The notes: generated by a model from the sequence alone, not told the origin. Shown: positions 29,511 to 38,961, counted from the first letter of the stretch. The stretch: 64,000 bases of DNA from Acidovorax soli (GCF_014207955.1 NZ_JACHLK010000004.1:1-64000), one strand, 5' to 3'. Made by a program: numbers and translations.

Positions 29511-31118
29511 ATGACCATCCTAGACACCCAACTGAACCCCCGCTCGGCCGACTTCCTGGCCAATGCGGCCGCCATGCGCACCCTGGTCGATGACCTGCGC
29601 AGCCACCTGGACAAGGTGGCCCAGGGCGGTGGTGAGGCCGCGCGCGCCAAGCACACGGCGCGCGGCAAGCTGCTGCCGCGCGAGCGCGTGCAGATGCTGC
29701 TGGACCCGGGCACGCCCTTTCTGGAGCTGGCGCCCCTGGCCGCGCTCAACATGTACAACAACGATGCGCCCAGCGCCGGCCTGATCGCCGGCATCGGCCG
29801 CGTGAGCGGCGTGGACTGCATGGTCGTGTGCAACGACGCCACGGTGAAGGGCGGCACCTACTACCCGCTCACGGTGAAGAAGCACCTGCGCGCGCAGGAA
29901 GTCGCGCAGCAGAACCACCTGACCTGCATCTACCTGGTGGACTCGGGCGGCGCCAACCTGCCCAACCAGGACGAGGTCTTCCCCGACCGCGAGCACTTCG
30001 GCCGCATCTTCTTCAACCAGGCCAACATGAGTGCCCTGGGCATCTCGCAGATCGCCGTGGTCATGGGCAGTTGCACGGCCGGCGGCGCCTACGTGCCGGC
30101 CATGAGCGACGAGTCCATCATCGTCAAGAACCAGGGCACCATCTTCCTGGGTGGCCCGCCGCTGGTGAAGGCCGCCACGGGCGAGGTGGTCACGGCCGAG
30201 GACCTGGGCGGTGGCGATGTGCACACCCGCCTGTCGGGCGTGGCCGACCACCTGGCGCAGAACGACCTGCATGCACTGCAGCTGGCACGCAATGCCGTGC
30301 GCAACCTCAACAAGGCCAAAGCGGCATCGCCGGCTGACAGCGCACCGCTGCCGCCGAAGTTCGCCAGTGACGAACTCTACGGCGTGATCCCCGTGGACAC
30401 GCGCAAGCCCTTCGATGTGCGCGAGATCATCGCGCGCATCGTCGACGGCAGCGAGTTCGACGAGTTCAAGGCGCGCTACGGCACCACGCTGGTCACGGGC
30501 TTTGCGCGCATCGAGGGCATGGCCGTGGGCATCATCGCCAACAACGGCATTTTGTTCAGCGAGTCGGCCCTGAAGGGCGCGCACTTCATCGAGCTGTGCT
30601 GCCAGCGCAAGATCCCGCTGGTCTTCCTGCAGAACATCACCGGCTTCATGGTGGGCCGCAAGTACGAGAACGAGGGCATTGCGCGCAACGGCGCCAAGAT
30701 GGTCACGGCCGTTGCCACGGCCAGCGTGCCCAAGTTCACCATCATCATCGGCGGCAGCTTTGGTGCCGGCAACTACGGCATGTGCGGCCGCGCCTACAGC
30801 CCGCGCTTTCTGTGGATGTGGCCCAACGCGCGCATCAGCGTCATGGGCGGCGAGCAGGCGGCCGGCGTGCTCGCCACCGTCAAGCGCGACGGCATCGAGG
30901 CCAAGGGCGGCCAGTGGAGCGCCGACGAAGAGGAGGCCTTCAAGGCCCCCATCCGCCGCCAGTACGAAGACCAGGGCCACCCCTACTACGCCACCGCACG
31001 CCTGTGGGACGACGGTGTGATCGACCCGGCCGACACGCGCCGCGTGCTGGCCCTGGGCCTGTCCGCCACGCGCAATGCGCCCATCGAAGACACCAAGTTC
31101 GGCCTCTTCCGCATGTAA
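29511..31118 (+). CDS. liuB: Methylcrotonyl-CoA carboxylase, carboxyltransferase (beta) subunit
   Basis: A 535-residue acyl-CoA carboxyltransferase. Features of the MCC beta chain include the start region [38 protein letters not shown], the crotonase-fold glycine-rich loops [16 protein letters not shown] and [16 protein letters not shown], and the late [12 protein letters not shown]. It transfers the carboxyl group from biotin on LiuD to 3-methylcrotonyl-CoA. It is upstream of liuC (12-base gap). The ATG is preceded by a weak GAAAGAGAT site and may depend on translation of the ligase gene. Confidence 0.95.
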   Translation: MTILDTQLNPRSADFLANAAAMRTLVDDLRSHLDKVAQGGGEAARAKHTARGKLLPRERVQMLLDPGTPFLELAPLAALNMYNNDAPSAGLIAGIGRVSGVDCMVVCNDATVKGGTYYPLTVKKHLRAQEVAQQNHLTCIYLVDSGGANLPNQDEVFPDREHFGRIFFNQANMSALGISQIAVVMGSCTAGGAYVPAMSDESIIVKNQGTIFLGGPPLVKAATGEVVTAEDLGGGDVHTRLSGVADHLAQNDLHALQLARNAVRNLNKAKAASPADSAPLPPKFASDELYGVIPVDTRKPFDVREIIARIVDGSEFDEFKARYGTTLVTGFARIEGMAVGIIANNGILFSESALKGAHFIELCCQRKIPLVFLQNITGFMVGRKYENEGIARNGAKMVTAVATASVPKFTIIIGGSFGAGNYGMCGRAYSPRFLWMWPNARISVMGGEQAAGVLATVKRDGIEAKGGQWSADEEEAFKAPIRRQYEDQGHPYYATARLWDDGVIDPADTRRVLALGLSATRNAPIEDTKFGLFRM

Positions 31119-31130
31119 GGACCGATTGCC

Positions 31131-31931
31131 ATGGGAACGAACAACCTCACCGTCACCCGTGACGGCGTCGTGGCGCGCATCACGCTCACGCAGCCCGAGA
31201 TCCGCAACGCCTTCAGCGATGAAGTCATCGCCGACATCACGGCCGCCTTCACCGAGGTGGGGGCGCGCGCCGAGGTGCGCGCCGTGGTGCTGGCGGCCGA
31301 GGGCCCGGCCTTCTGTGCCGGGGCCAACCTCAACTGGATGCGCCGCATGGCCGATTACACGCGCGACGAGAACGTGGCCGATGCCGGCAAGCTCGCCGAG
31401 ATGCTGCGCGTGATCTACGAGTGCCCCAAACCCACCATTGCCCGTGTGCAGGGCGACGTGTACGCGGGCGGCGTGGGCCTGGTGGCCGCCTGCGACATGG
31501 CGGTGGCGGTGGACACGGCGGGCTTTTGCCTGAGCGAGGTGAAGCTGGGCCTGATTCCCGCGACCATCAGCCCCTATGTGATCCGCGCCATGGGCGCGCG
31601 CGCGGCGCACCGCTATTTCCTCACCGCCGAGCGCTTCTCGGCCGCCGAGGCGCTGCGCATCGGCTTCGTGCACGAGGTGGTGGCGGCCGACCCGGCCTTC
31701 GAGGCGCTCGATGCCAAGGTGGCCGAACTGCTCAAGGCGCTGACCAGCGCCAGCCCCGCGGCCGTGCGCGCCTGCAAGAAGCTGGTGATCGACGTGGCCG
31801 AGCGCGAGATCAACGCCGGCCTGATCGATGCCACGGTGCAGGGCATCGCCGACATCCGTGCCAGCGAGGAAGGCCGCGAAGGCGTGCAGTCCTTCCTGCA
31901 AAAGCGCAAGCCGGCCTGGCTGGCGGGCTGA
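31131..31931 (+). CDS. liuC: Methylglutaconyl-CoA hydratase
   Basis: A 266-residue crotonase. The oxyanion loops are GPAFCAGANLNWMRRM and GDVYAGGVGLVAACDM, with a Glu in LSEVKLGLIPATISPYV and the segment HRYFLTAERFSA. In this position between liuB and liuD it hydrates 3-methylglutaconyl-CoA to HMG-CoA. Other crotonases share these motifs, so the specific call rests on operon context. The gene follows liuB by 12 bases and precedes the DUF4126 gene by 24. Confidence 0.93.
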   Translation: MGTNNLTVTRDGVVARITLTQPEIRNAFSDEVIADITAAFTEVGARAEVRAVVLAAEGPAFCAGANLNWMRRMADYTRDENVADAGKLAEMLRVIYECPKPTIARVQGDVYAGGVGLVAACDMAVAVDTAGFCLSEVKLGLIPATISPYVIRAMGARAAHRYFLTAERFSAAEALRIGFVHEVVAADPAFEALDAKVAELLKALTSASPAAVRACKKLVIDVAEREINAGLIDATVQGIADIRASEEGREGVQSFLQKRKPAWLAG

Positions 31932-31955
31932 CCCCCACTACCCACAGGACTCCCC

Positions 31956-32675
31956 ATGGACGCACTCTGGCTCAGCATCGTTCAGTGGCTGCACACCATC
32001 GGCCTGCATGTCGATGCCGGCACGGCGCGCGACGTGGCCGGTGGCGTGGCGCGCGCCACCCAGCAGCTCGACATGCCCGGTTTGCTGGCCCTGGCGGCCG
32101 CCCTGGGCTGGGCCAGCGGCGTGCGCCTGTATGCCGTGGTGTTCATGGTCGGCGCCATGGGCTGGGCCGGCTGGATGGCGCTGCCCCCAGGCCTGGCCGT
32201 GCTGCAAAGCCCCATGGTGCTGGCGGTCAGCGGCTGCATGCTGATGGTGGAGTTCTTCGCCGACAAGGTGCCCTGGTTCGACAGCCTGTGGGATGCCGTG
32301 CACGCCTTCATCCGCGTGCCTGCGGGCGCGCTGCTGGCTGCCGGCGTGTTCGGCGCCGACAGCGCCACCATGGGCGTGGTCGGTGGCCTCCTGGGCGGCT
32401 CGCTCGCCGCCACCTCGCTGGCCACCAAGATGACGGCGCGCGCCGCGGCCAACACCTCGCCCGAGCCGTTCTCCAACTGGGGCCTGTCCTTCCTGGAGGA
32501 CGGCCTGGTGGTGGGCATGGTCTGGCTGGCCACCCAGTACCCGGTGGCCTTCGGCATCACCCTGGCGGTGGTGCTGCTGGTCTCGGTGCTGCTGCTGGTG
32601 GTGCTCTTCAAATTTCTGCGCGCCGTGCTGCGGCGCTTGTCCTCTCTTTTCTCTGGCCCTGCGAAGGCGGTTTGA
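31956..32675 (+). CDS. DUF4126 membrane protein inside the liu operon
   Basis: A 239-residue integral membrane protein with about five or six hydrophobic segments. The core MLMVEFFADKVPWFDSLWDAVHAFIRVPAGALLAAG and GGLLGGSLAATSLATKMTARA matches DUF4126. The tail is a hydrophobic helix followed by a short basic end. It is placed between liuC and liuD with gaps of 24 and 5 bases, so it must be co-transcribed with them. Function of the family is unknown; a transport or membrane-scaffold role for the pathway is speculation. Confidence 0.9.
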   Translation: MDALWLSIVQWLHTIGLHVDAGTARDVAGGVARATQQLDMPGLLALAAALGWASGVRLYAVVFMVGAMGWAGWMALPPGLAVLQSPMVLAVSGCMLMVEFFADKVPWFDSLWDAVHAFIRVPAGALLAAGVFGADSATMGVVGGLLGGSLAATSLATKMTARAAANTSPEPFSNWGLSFLEDGLVVGMVWLATQYPVAFGITLAVVLLVSVLLLVVLFKFLRAVLRRLSSLFSGPAKAV

Positions 32676-32680
32676 CTCCT

Positions 32681-34690
32681 ATGTTTACAAAAATCCTGAT
32701 TGCCAACCGCGGCGAGATCGCTTGCCGTGTCGCTGCCACTGCACGCCGCATGGGGGTGAAAACCGTGGCCGTTTACTCGGACGCCGATGCGGGCGCCAAG
32801 CATGTGGCGGTGTGCGACGAGGCCGTGCACATCGGCGGCAGCGCGCCCAAGGAAAGCTACCTGCAGTGGCAGCGCATCATCGACGCGGCCAAGGCCACCG
32901 GTGCGCAGGCCGTGCACCCGGGCTATGGCTTTCTGAGCGAGAACGAAGAGTTCGCCCAGGCTTGCGCCGATGCGGGGCTGGTCTTCATCGGCCCGCCACC
33001 CTCGGCCATCCAGGCCATGGGGCTCAAGGCCGAGTCCAAGCAGCTCATGGAAAAGGCCGGCGTGCCCCTGGTGCCCGGCTACCACGGTGCCGACCAGGAC
33101 CCGGCCCTGCTGCAGCGCGAGGCCGACCGCATCGGCTACCCGGTGCTCATCAAGGCCAGCGCGGGCGGCGGTGGCAAGGGCATGCGCGCCGTGGAGTCGG
33201 CGGCCGAGTTCGCCGATGCCCTGGCCTCGTGCCAGCGCGAGGCCATCAACAGCTTTGGCGACGATGCGGTGCTGATCGAAAAGTACGTGCAGCGCCCGCG
33301 CCACATCGAGATCCAGGTGTTTGGCGACACGCAAGGCAACTATGTCTACCTGTTCGAGCGCGACTGCTCGGTGCAGCGCCGCCACCAGAAGGTGCTGGAG
33401 GAAGCGCCGGCCCCCGGCATGACCGAGGCCATGCGCCAGCAGATGGGCAACGCCGCCGTGGCCGCCGCGCGCGCCGTGAACTACGTGGGCGCGGGCACGG
33501 TGGAATTCATCGTTGAGCAGCGGGCCGACGGCAGCATGAACTTCTTCTTCATGGAGATGAACACCCGCCTGCAGGTGGAACACCCCGTGACCGAGGCCAT
33601 CACCGGCCAAGACCTGGTGGAGTGGCAGCTGCGCGTGGCCTCGGGCGAACCCCTGCCGCTGGCACAGGACCAGTTGCGCATCAGCGGCCATGCGATTGAG
33701 GCGCGCATCTGCGCCGAGAACCCCGACAACAACTTCCTGCCCGCCACCGGCGCGCTGCATGTCTACGGCCTGCCGGCCCACGTGGCCTTTGAGCGTGGCA
33801 CCGTGCGAGTGGACTCGGGCGTGCGCCAGGGCGACGCCATCAGCCCGTTCTACGACTCCATGGTGGCCAAGCTCATCGTGCACGGCGACACGCGCGAGCA
33901 GGCACTGGCCCGCCTGGACGAGGCCCTGGCCCAGACCCATATCGTGGGTCTGTCCACGAATGTGCAGTTCTTGCGCCGCGTTGCGCGCACCGATTCGTTC
34001 GCCAAAGCCCAGCTCGACACCGCACTGATCCCGCGCGAGCAGGCCGTGCTGTTCAAGCGCGAGGACGTGGGCCTGCCGCTGGCGGCGGCCAGTGCCGTGG
34101 CGCAGACCCTGCTGCGCGAGCGCGCAGAAGAAGGCGTCGATCCGTTCAGCCGCCGCGATGGCTTCCATTCGCATGGCCTGGTGCAGCGCCGCTTCGAGTT
34201 CGAGTTTGGCGGCGAGCATGCCAAGGCCTGGCTGACCTATGAGCGCGGCGGCAGCCTCACGCTGGCGGTGGGCGAGGGCGATGCCCAGGTAGCCGGCCCC
34301 CTGGTGTTCACCGCCGTGGGCGATGCCATCGACCTGCAGTTCGCCGGCCAGCGCACGCGCGCCTCTGTCTACGCCCAGGGCGAGATGGACCATGTGTTCA
34401 CGCCCGCAGGCGCCACGCAGATCGTGGCCATCGACCTGCTGGCCCACTCCGGCGAGGCAGCGTCCGAAGGCGGGCGCCTCACGGCCCCCATGCCGGGCAA
34501 GGTCGTGTCGTTCGCCGTCAAGGCCGGTGACAAGGTCGCCAAGGGCCAGGCCCTGGCCGTGATGGAGGCCATGAAGATGGAGCACACCATTGCCGCCCCG
34601 GTGGACGGCGTGGTGCAGGAGCTGCTGTACGCGCCGGGCGACCAGGTGACCGAGGGCGCCGAACTGCTCAAGCTCGCCGCCGCCGCGTGA
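32681..34690 (+). CDS. liuD: Methylcrotonyl-CoA carboxylase, biotin (alpha) subunit
   Basis: A 669-residue biotin-dependent carboxylase subunit. The biotin carboxylase domain occupies residues 1-450 (ILIANRGEIACR, ATP-grasp loop KASAGGGGKGMR, catalytic MEMNTRLQVEHPVTE); the middle BT-like domain mediates contact with LiuB; the C-terminal biotinyl domain carries the AMKMEH motif with K632 as the biotinylated lysine. It carboxylates biotin with ATP and bicarbonate. The ATG at 32681 is only 5 bases after the DUF4126 stop. It is the last gene of the ligase-liuB-liuC-DUF4126-liuD run. Confidence 0.95.
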   Translation: MFTKILIANRGEIACRVAATARRMGVKTVAVYSDADAGAKHVAVCDEAVHIGGSAPKESYLQWQRIIDAAKATGAQAVHPGYGFLSENEEFAQACADAGLVFIGPPPSAIQAMGLKAESKQLMEKAGVPLVPGYHGADQDPALLQREADRIGYPVLIKASAGGGGKGMRAVESAAEFADALASCQREAINSFGDDAVLIEKYVQRPRHIEIQVFGDTQGNYVYLFERDCSVQRRHQKVLEEAPAPGMTEAMRQQMGNAAVAAARAVNYVGAGTVEFIVEQRADGSMNFFFMEMNTRLQVEHPVTEAITGQDLVEWQLRVASGEPLPLAQDQLRISGHAIEARICAENPDNNFLPATGALHVYGLPAHVAFERGTVRVDSGVRQGDAISPFYDSMVAKLIVHGDTREQALARLDEALAQTHIVGLSTNVQFLRRVARTDSFAKAQLDTALIPREQAVLFKREDVGLPLAAASAVAQTLLRERAEEGVDPFSRRDGFHSHGLVQRRFEFEFGGEHAKAWLTYERGGSLTLAVGEGDAQVAGPLVFTAVGDAIDLQFAGQRTRASVYAQGEMDHVFTPAGATQIVAIDLLAHSGEAASEGGRLTAPMPGKVVSFAVKAGDKVAKGQALAVMEAMKMEHTIAAPVDGVVQELLYAPGDQVTEGAELLKLAAAA

Positions 34691-34725
34691 CAGCGCAGGG
34701 CCGGCAGTCGCGGTAACCTTGCAGC

Positions 34726-35646
34726 ATGAACATCACCTTTTGCTGTACCGATACCAAGGCCGAGCCCTGGCTCCAGGGCCTGCAGGCGGCCCTGCCCGAT
34801 GCCACCATTTCCGTCTGGCAACCGGGCGCGCCCCAGGCCGACTACGCCGTCGTCTGGGCCCCGCCCCAGCAGTTCGTGGACGAACAAGCAGCGCTCCAGG
34901 CGCTGTTCAACATCGGCGCGGGCGTGGATGCATTGCTCAAGCTGCGCCTGCCTGCGGGCATGCGCGTGGTGCGTCTGGACGATGCCGGCATGGCCGTGCA
35001 GATGGCCGAGTACGTGTGCCACGCCGTGATCCGCCACTTCCGTGAGTTTGACGCCTACGAGGCCGACATGCAGGCTGGCCGCTGGGGCTACCGCAAGCCG
35101 CGCCTGCGCAGCGAGTTCCGGGTCGGTGTGATGGGGCTCGGCGTGCTGGGCGAACGCGTGGCGCGCGCGCTCACGCAGTTCGACTTCCCGGTCAATGGCT
35201 GGAGCCGCTCGCCCAAGGCCATCGAGGGCGTGCGCGGGTACAGTGGTACCGACGGGTTCCACGACTTCCTGGCTGCCAGCCGCGTGCTGGTGAACCTGCT
35301 GCCACTCACGCCCGATACCCAGGACATCATGAACCGCGAGACCCTCTCGCGCCTGCAGCCGGGTGCCTATGTGGTCAACGTGGCGCGCGGAGCACACCTG
35401 GTGGAAGAAGACCTGCTGGCCCTCATCGACAGCGGCCATGTGGCCGGCGCCACGCTCGACGTGTTCCGCCAGGAGCCCTTGCCCGCCGGCCATCCCTTCT
35501 GGAACCACCCGCGCATCGTGGCCACGCCGCACACCTCCGCGCGCACGTTGCGCGAGGAGAGCATTGCGCAGATTGCGCGCAAGATGCTTGCGCTGCAGCG
35601 CGGCGAGCCGGTCGCCGGCGTGGTGGACCCCGGGCGTGGATATTGA
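34726..35646 (+). CDS. ghrA: Glyoxylate/hydroxypyruvate reductase A-like enzyme
   Basis: A 306-residue D-2-hydroxyacid dehydrogenase. The Rossmann motif GLGVLGER is near residue 138, and the catalytic triad is visible: Arg in VNVARGAHL, Glu in FRQEPLPAGHPFW and His in TPHTSARTL. The short N-terminal catalytic domain and the segment VVWAPPQQ match GhrA. It reduces glyoxylate or hydroxypyruvate with NADPH. It lies 35 bases after liuD but is probably unrelated in pathway. A structured repeat begins 9 bases after its stop codon. Confidence 0.88.
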   Translation: MNITFCCTDTKAEPWLQGLQAALPDATISVWQPGAPQADYAVVWAPPQQFVDEQAALQALFNIGAGVDALLKLRLPAGMRVVRLDDAGMAVQMAEYVCHAVIRHFREFDAYEADMQAGRWGYRKPRLRSEFRVGVMGLGVLGERVARALTQFDFPVNGWSRSPKAIEGVRGYSGTDGFHDFLAASRVLVNLLPLTPDTQDIMNRETLSRLQPGAYVVNVARGAHLVEEDLLALIDSGHVAGATLDVFRQEPLPAGHPFWNHPRIVATPHTSARTLREESIAQIARKMLALQRGEPVAGVVDPGRGY

Positions 35647-35653
35647 AATGAAA

Positions 35654-35772
35654 CACCCCCTGAGTTGCTTCGCGCCTTCCCCCTCTCTCATATTGCTTCG
35701 CAATCTGGGAGGGGGACGCCCCCGGTGCGGCGGGGCGGCCCTTGCACGGGGGCACTGGCCTTGGTCGTGCCA
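35654..35772 (+). repeat. Structured 3'-end repeat, copy 2 (short form)
   Basis: CCCCCTGAGTTGCTTCGCGCC starts 9 bases after the ghrA stop, followed by a stem whose inner part is ATTGC-TT-GCAAT instead of the ACTCGC-GCGAGT of other copies, so pairing is kept while sequence changes. The terminal block pairs GCCCCC with GGGGGC. The element fills the gap to the DUF3592 gene, which starts 45 bases after its end. Confidence 0.85.
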
Positions 35773-35816
35773 GTTGCATGCGATGCGGGTGGCGCGCAGC
35801 GCTATGGGCAACTGAA

Positions 35817-36293
35817 ATGGCCTCTACTTTCTCGCTTCGCCATTTCCTCGGCCTGCTGGGCTGGGTCTTGCTCGTCCCTGGGGCCCTGACAGCCCTGGGC
35901 GCAGCCTGGCTGCTGGCCTCCAGCCTGAACCTGGTGGGCGACATGCGTTCGGCCCCGGGGCGTGTCGTGGCCTTGGTGCCGGGCACGTCGGGCACGATGG
36001 GCCGCACGGCCCATGGCAGCCAGAGCATGGTGGAGTTCACCACCCATGAAGGCCAGACCCTGCGCGTCACCGATCCCGTGCTGCGGCGCCTGCAGGCCCA
36101 GCATTCTGTCGGTGAATCCGTCACGGTCCGCTATCCGTCCCGGGACCCCTCGCAGGCCGAGATCGGCAGCTCCCGCTGGATCAAAGGCCTGATCGGTGTC
36201 GGCCTGTTGCTGGCCGGACTGGTCGGCATGGCCGTGGGCGGACTGCTGCTGCGCTTTCGGCCCAGGCCGGCGATGGCCGCCCCCGGGGCCTGA
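35817..36293 (+). CDS. DUF3592 membrane protein
   Basis: A 158-residue protein with two membrane helices (residues about 8-35 and 125-148) flanking a small extracytoplasmic beta domain with SMVEFTTHEGQTLRV and GESVTVRYPSRDPSQAEI, which matches DUF3592. Function unknown. The ATG at 35817 is chosen over an upstream ATG at 35742 that would translate the repeat element. It precedes liuE by 27 bases and may be co-transcribed with it. Confidence 0.85.
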   Translation: MASTFSLRHFLGLLGWVLLVPGALTALGAAWLLASSLNLVGDMRSAPGRVVALVPGTSGTMGRTAHGSQSMVEFTTHEGQTLRVTDPVLRRLQAQHSVGESVTVRYPSRDPSQAEIGSSRWIKGLIGVGLLLAGLVGMAVGGLLLRFRPRPAMAAPGA

Positions 36294-36320
36294 ACACCTC
36301 TTCCCATTGGAGACATCCCC

Positions 36321-37229
36321 ATGAGCATCCCTTCCCGAGTCAAACTCGTCGACGTGGGCCCGCGCGACGGACTGCAGAACGAGAAATCCCCCGTGCCCGC
36401 CGAAATCAAGATCGGCCTGGTGCACCGCCTGCAGGACGCGGGGTTGAAGAACATAGAGGTCACGAGCTATGTCTCGCCCAAGTGGGTGCCGCAGATGGCC
36501 GACAACCACGAGGTCATGTCCGGCATTGCGCGCCAGGCGGGCATCGTCTACTCGGTGCTCACGCCCAACCTCAAGGGCTACGAGGCGGCGGTGCTCGACA
36601 AGCCCGATGAGATCGTGGTGTTCGGCTCGGCCAGCGAGGCCTTCAGCCAGAAGAACATCAACTGCTCCATTGCCGAGAGCATCGAGCGCTTCGCACCCGT
36701 GGTGGAGGCCGCGCGCGCGGCCGGCATCCATGTGCGCGGCGCCATGAGCTGCACCGTGGGCTGCCCTTATGAGGGCGAGATCGCACCCGAGCGCGTGGCC
36801 TACCTGGCCGGGCTGATGAAGGGCATCGGCGTGCAGCACGTGGGCGTGGCCGACACCATCGGCGTGGGCACGCCGCGCAAGGTGCAGCGCGCCATGGAGG
36901 CCACGCTGCAGCACTACGGCATCGACGATGTCTCGGGCCACTTCCACGACACCTACGGCCAGGCCCTGGCCAACACCCTGGCCACGCTGGAGATGGGCGT
37001 GTGGCAGTACGACACATCGGTCGCGGGCCTGGGCGGCTGCCCCTATGCCAAGGGCGCCACGGGCAATGTGGCCACCGAGGACGTGGTCTACATGCTGCAG
37101 GGCATGGGCATCGACACCGGCATCGACCTCGACAAGCTCATCGATGCGGGCGCCTACATCAGCGATTTCCTGGTGCGCAAGCCCAACTCGCGCGCGGCCA
37201 ATGCGCTGATCACCAAGCGCGCGGGCTGA
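36321..37229 (+). CDS. liuE: Hydroxymethylglutaryl-CoA lyase
   Basis: A 302-residue HMG-CoA lyase that cleaves HMG-CoA to acetoacetate and acetyl-CoA, the final step of the liu pathway. The TIM-barrel metal site is visible in VDVGPRDGLQNEK (Asp, with catalytic Arg) and the family signature GLGGCPYAKGATGNVATEDV, which holds the catalytic Cys. HFHDTYG supplies two further metal-binding histidines. The GGAGA site and ATG at 36321 fit. It is separated from liuD by ghrA, a repeat and a DUF3592 gene, so it may have its own promoter. Confidence 0.96.
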   Translation: MSIPSRVKLVDVGPRDGLQNEKSPVPAEIKIGLVHRLQDAGLKNIEVTSYVSPKWVPQMADNHEVMSGIARQAGIVYSVLTPNLKGYEAAVLDKPDEIVVFGSASEAFSQKNINCSIAESIERFAPVVEAARAAGIHVRGAMSCTVGCPYEGEIAPERVAYLAGLMKGIGVQHVGVADTIGVGTPRKVQRAMEATLQHYGIDDVSGHFHDTYGQALANTLATLEMGVWQYDTSVAGLGGCPYAKGATGNVATEDVVYMLQGMGIDTGIDLDKLIDAGAYISDFLVRKPNSRAANALITKRAG

Positions 37230-37310
37230 CCCCCCGGGGCGAAAGCCCGACAATGGCGCACCTGGGGCTGCAAGGTGCGGCCCCACCATGACCAGTGCGG
37301 GATTTTGGAT

Positions 37311-37826
37311 ATGTGCGGAGCGGAACTGAAGAACTTGCCGGAAGGCGTGCAACGGGTGGCAGCGGCGCTGCAGGCGCAGGGCCATCCCCACATGCCGCAG
37401 ATGCTCGACGATGCGGCGCGCACGGCGCAGCAGGCGGCCGATGCGCTGGGCATTCTCGTCGGCCAGGTGGCCAAGAGCATCATCTTCCGGCGCAAGAGCG
37501 ACGATGTGGCCGTGTTGGTCGTGACCTCGGGCGACCGGCGTGTGGACGAGAAGAAGGTCGAGGCCCATGTGGGCAAGGTCGGCCGCGCCGATGCCGAGTT
37601 CGTCAAGGCGCGCACCGGCTTTTCCATCGGCGGCGTGTCGCCGCTGGCGCATGCCACGCCGCCCGTCACCCTGATCGACCGCGACCTGCTGCGCTTCGAT
37701 GTGGTGTGGGCTGCGGCCGGGCATCCGCACAGCGTGTTCCCGCTGCACCCGAACGACCTCACGCGCCTGACAGGCGCGCCCGTGGTGGACGTGGTGCAGG
37801 AGCCTGCTCCACCGGCTGCCGCATGA
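37311..37826 (+). CDS. YbaK/EbsC-type aminoacyl-tRNA deacylase
   Basis: A 171-residue YbaK/ProX-superfamily editing domain. The segments GQVAKSIIFRRKSD (with the conserved Lys), FSIGGVSPLAHATPP and DVVWAAAGHPHSVFPLHPNDL match free-standing trans-editing proteins that hydrolyse mischarged tRNA such as Cys-tRNA(Pro) or Ala-tRNA(Pro). Its stop overlaps the start of the next gene (ATGA). The specific tRNA target is not determinable here. Confidence 0.9.
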   Translation: MCGAELKNLPEGVQRVAAALQAQGHPHMPQMLDDAARTAQQAADALGILVGQVAKSIIFRRKSDDVAVLVVTSGDRRVDEKKVEAHVGKVGRADAEFVKARTGFSIGGVSPLAHATPPVTLIDRDLLRFDVVWAAAGHPHSVFPLHPNDLTRLTGAPVVDVVQEPAPPAAA

Positions 37827-38086
37827 ACCCTGTCGAGTTGCTGGCCGAACGCGCCCGCCAGATTGGTGCGGCCGGGCACTTCGATGCCGGCAGCGCGGAT
37901 CCCGTGCCCTCGCCCTGCATCTCGGTGTGCCGCATGTCCCCCGACCGCAGCCACTGCGAAGGCTGCTTTCGCACGCTCGATGACATCCGCATCTGGAGCA
38001 CTGCCGACAGCACCGTGCGCCGCGCCATCTGGGCGCAGCTGCTGGACCGTGCAGGCATCGTCGTCCACCCCGAGGCATCGCCATGA
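37823..38086 (+). CDS. DUF1289 small zinc-type protein
   Basis: An 87-residue protein with the DUF1289 signature PSPCISVCRM...CEGCFRTLDDI, four cysteines in a CxxxC...CxxC arrangement that probably bind a metal. The Trp and acidic segment after it (IWSTADSTVRRAIW) is typical. It starts inside the YbaK stop (ATGA) and its own stop overlaps the next start (ATGA), so the three genes are translationally coupled. Function unknown. Confidence 0.88.
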   Translation: MNPVELLAERARQIGAAGHFDAGSADPVPSPCISVCRMSPDRSHCEGCFRTLDDIRIWSTADSTVRRAIWAQLLDRAGIVVHPEASP

Positions 38087-38736
38087 AACGCATCACCTTC
38101 TACCTGGACTTCATCTCACCCTATGCCTGGCTGGCCTTCGAGCGCCTGCCCGAGGTGCTCGAAGGGCTGAGCTACAGCGTGGCCTACAAGCCCGTGCTGC
38201 TGGGTGCCCTGCTGGCCCAGCATGCCAACCCGGGCCCGGCCGGCATCGCCCCCAAGCGCGACTGGACCTACCGCCATGTGACCTGGCTCGGCCATGCCCA
38301 CGGCATTGCCCTGCAGATGCCGGCGCGTCACCCGTTCAACCCGCTGCCGCTGCTGCGCCAGGCGCTGGCCTGCAGCGACGATGGCCACATCAACCGCTAC
38401 GTGGCCGGCACCGTGCTGCGCCATGTGTGGCAGGGCGGGCAGGACGCTCTGGACCCCGCACGCATGGCCGATCTGGCCGCCGCCCTGGCGGAGCAATTGC
38501 GGCCCGGCCAGGACATCGCCAGCGAGGGCCCCAAGGCCCTGCTGCGCGCCAACACCGAGGCCGCGCAGGCGGCGGGCGTGTTCGGTGTGCCGGCCTTCGA
38601 GGTGGACGGCAAGCTGTTCTGGGGGCTCGACGGCCTGCCCATGCTGCGCGCTTACCTTGATGGTGATGCGTGGTTCGACGGGCCCGGCTGGGACGGGGTG
38701 AGCGCTGTGCCGTCGGGCCTGGCAGCCAAGGGCTGA
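38083..38736 (+). CDS. 2-hydroxychromene-2-carboxylate isomerase-like (DsbA family) protein
   Basis: A 217-residue kappa-class GST/DsbA-fold protein. The start FYLDFISPYAWLAF has Ser in place of the thioredoxin CxxC, as in 2-hydroxychromene-2-carboxylate isomerases that use glutathione, and FGVPAFEVDGKLFWGLDGL is the conserved cis-Pro region. No naphthalene-degradation genes are nearby, so the real substrate is open. The start overlaps the DUF1289 stop (ATGA). The 293-base stretch after it holds only a short palindrome and a direct repeat. Confidence 0.88.
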   Translation: MKRITFYLDFISPYAWLAFERLPEVLEGLSYSVAYKPVLLGALLAQHANPGPAGIAPKRDWTYRHVTWLGHAHGIALQMPARHPFNPLPLLRQALACSDDGHINRYVAGTVLRHVWQGGQDALDPARMADLAAALAEQLRPGQDIASEGPKALLRANTEAAQAAGVFGVPAFEVDGKLFWGLDGLPMLRAYLDGDAWFDGPGWDGVSAVPSGLAAKG

Positions 38737-38884
38737 CATCCCCTTTTTGCGCGGGTCTGTGCGCCAAAAATCTGCCGCTTTCGCCTGGGCGCCGGAGGGG
38801 GCTTCCTGACGGCGCACCCACCGACCTGTTGGGGTAAACACCAGCAGGTGCGCGTGCCTTCTCGCATCCTGAAAGCGGCCCCAA

Positions 38885-38961
38885 GGGTTTCACCCTAAGT
38901 TGTCAGAGCGCGGTCAGTTTGGTGCAAGGCCGTGTTGGTTTCGCGTCAGAGCGTGGTCAGT
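38885..38961 (+). promoter_or_regulatory. Palindrome and 17-base direct repeat upstream of the MHS transporter
   Basis: The inverted repeat AGGGTTTCACCCT lies at about 38884-38896. Two 17-base direct copies follow at 38902 (GTCAGAGCGCGGTCAGT) and 38945 (GTCAGAGCGTGGTCAGT), identical at 16 positions and 43 bases apart (about four helical turns). They lie 70-130 bases before the transporter ATG, where operator sites would be expected. No regulator gene is adjacent. The rest of 38737-39029 shows nothing recognisable. Confidence 0.45.
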
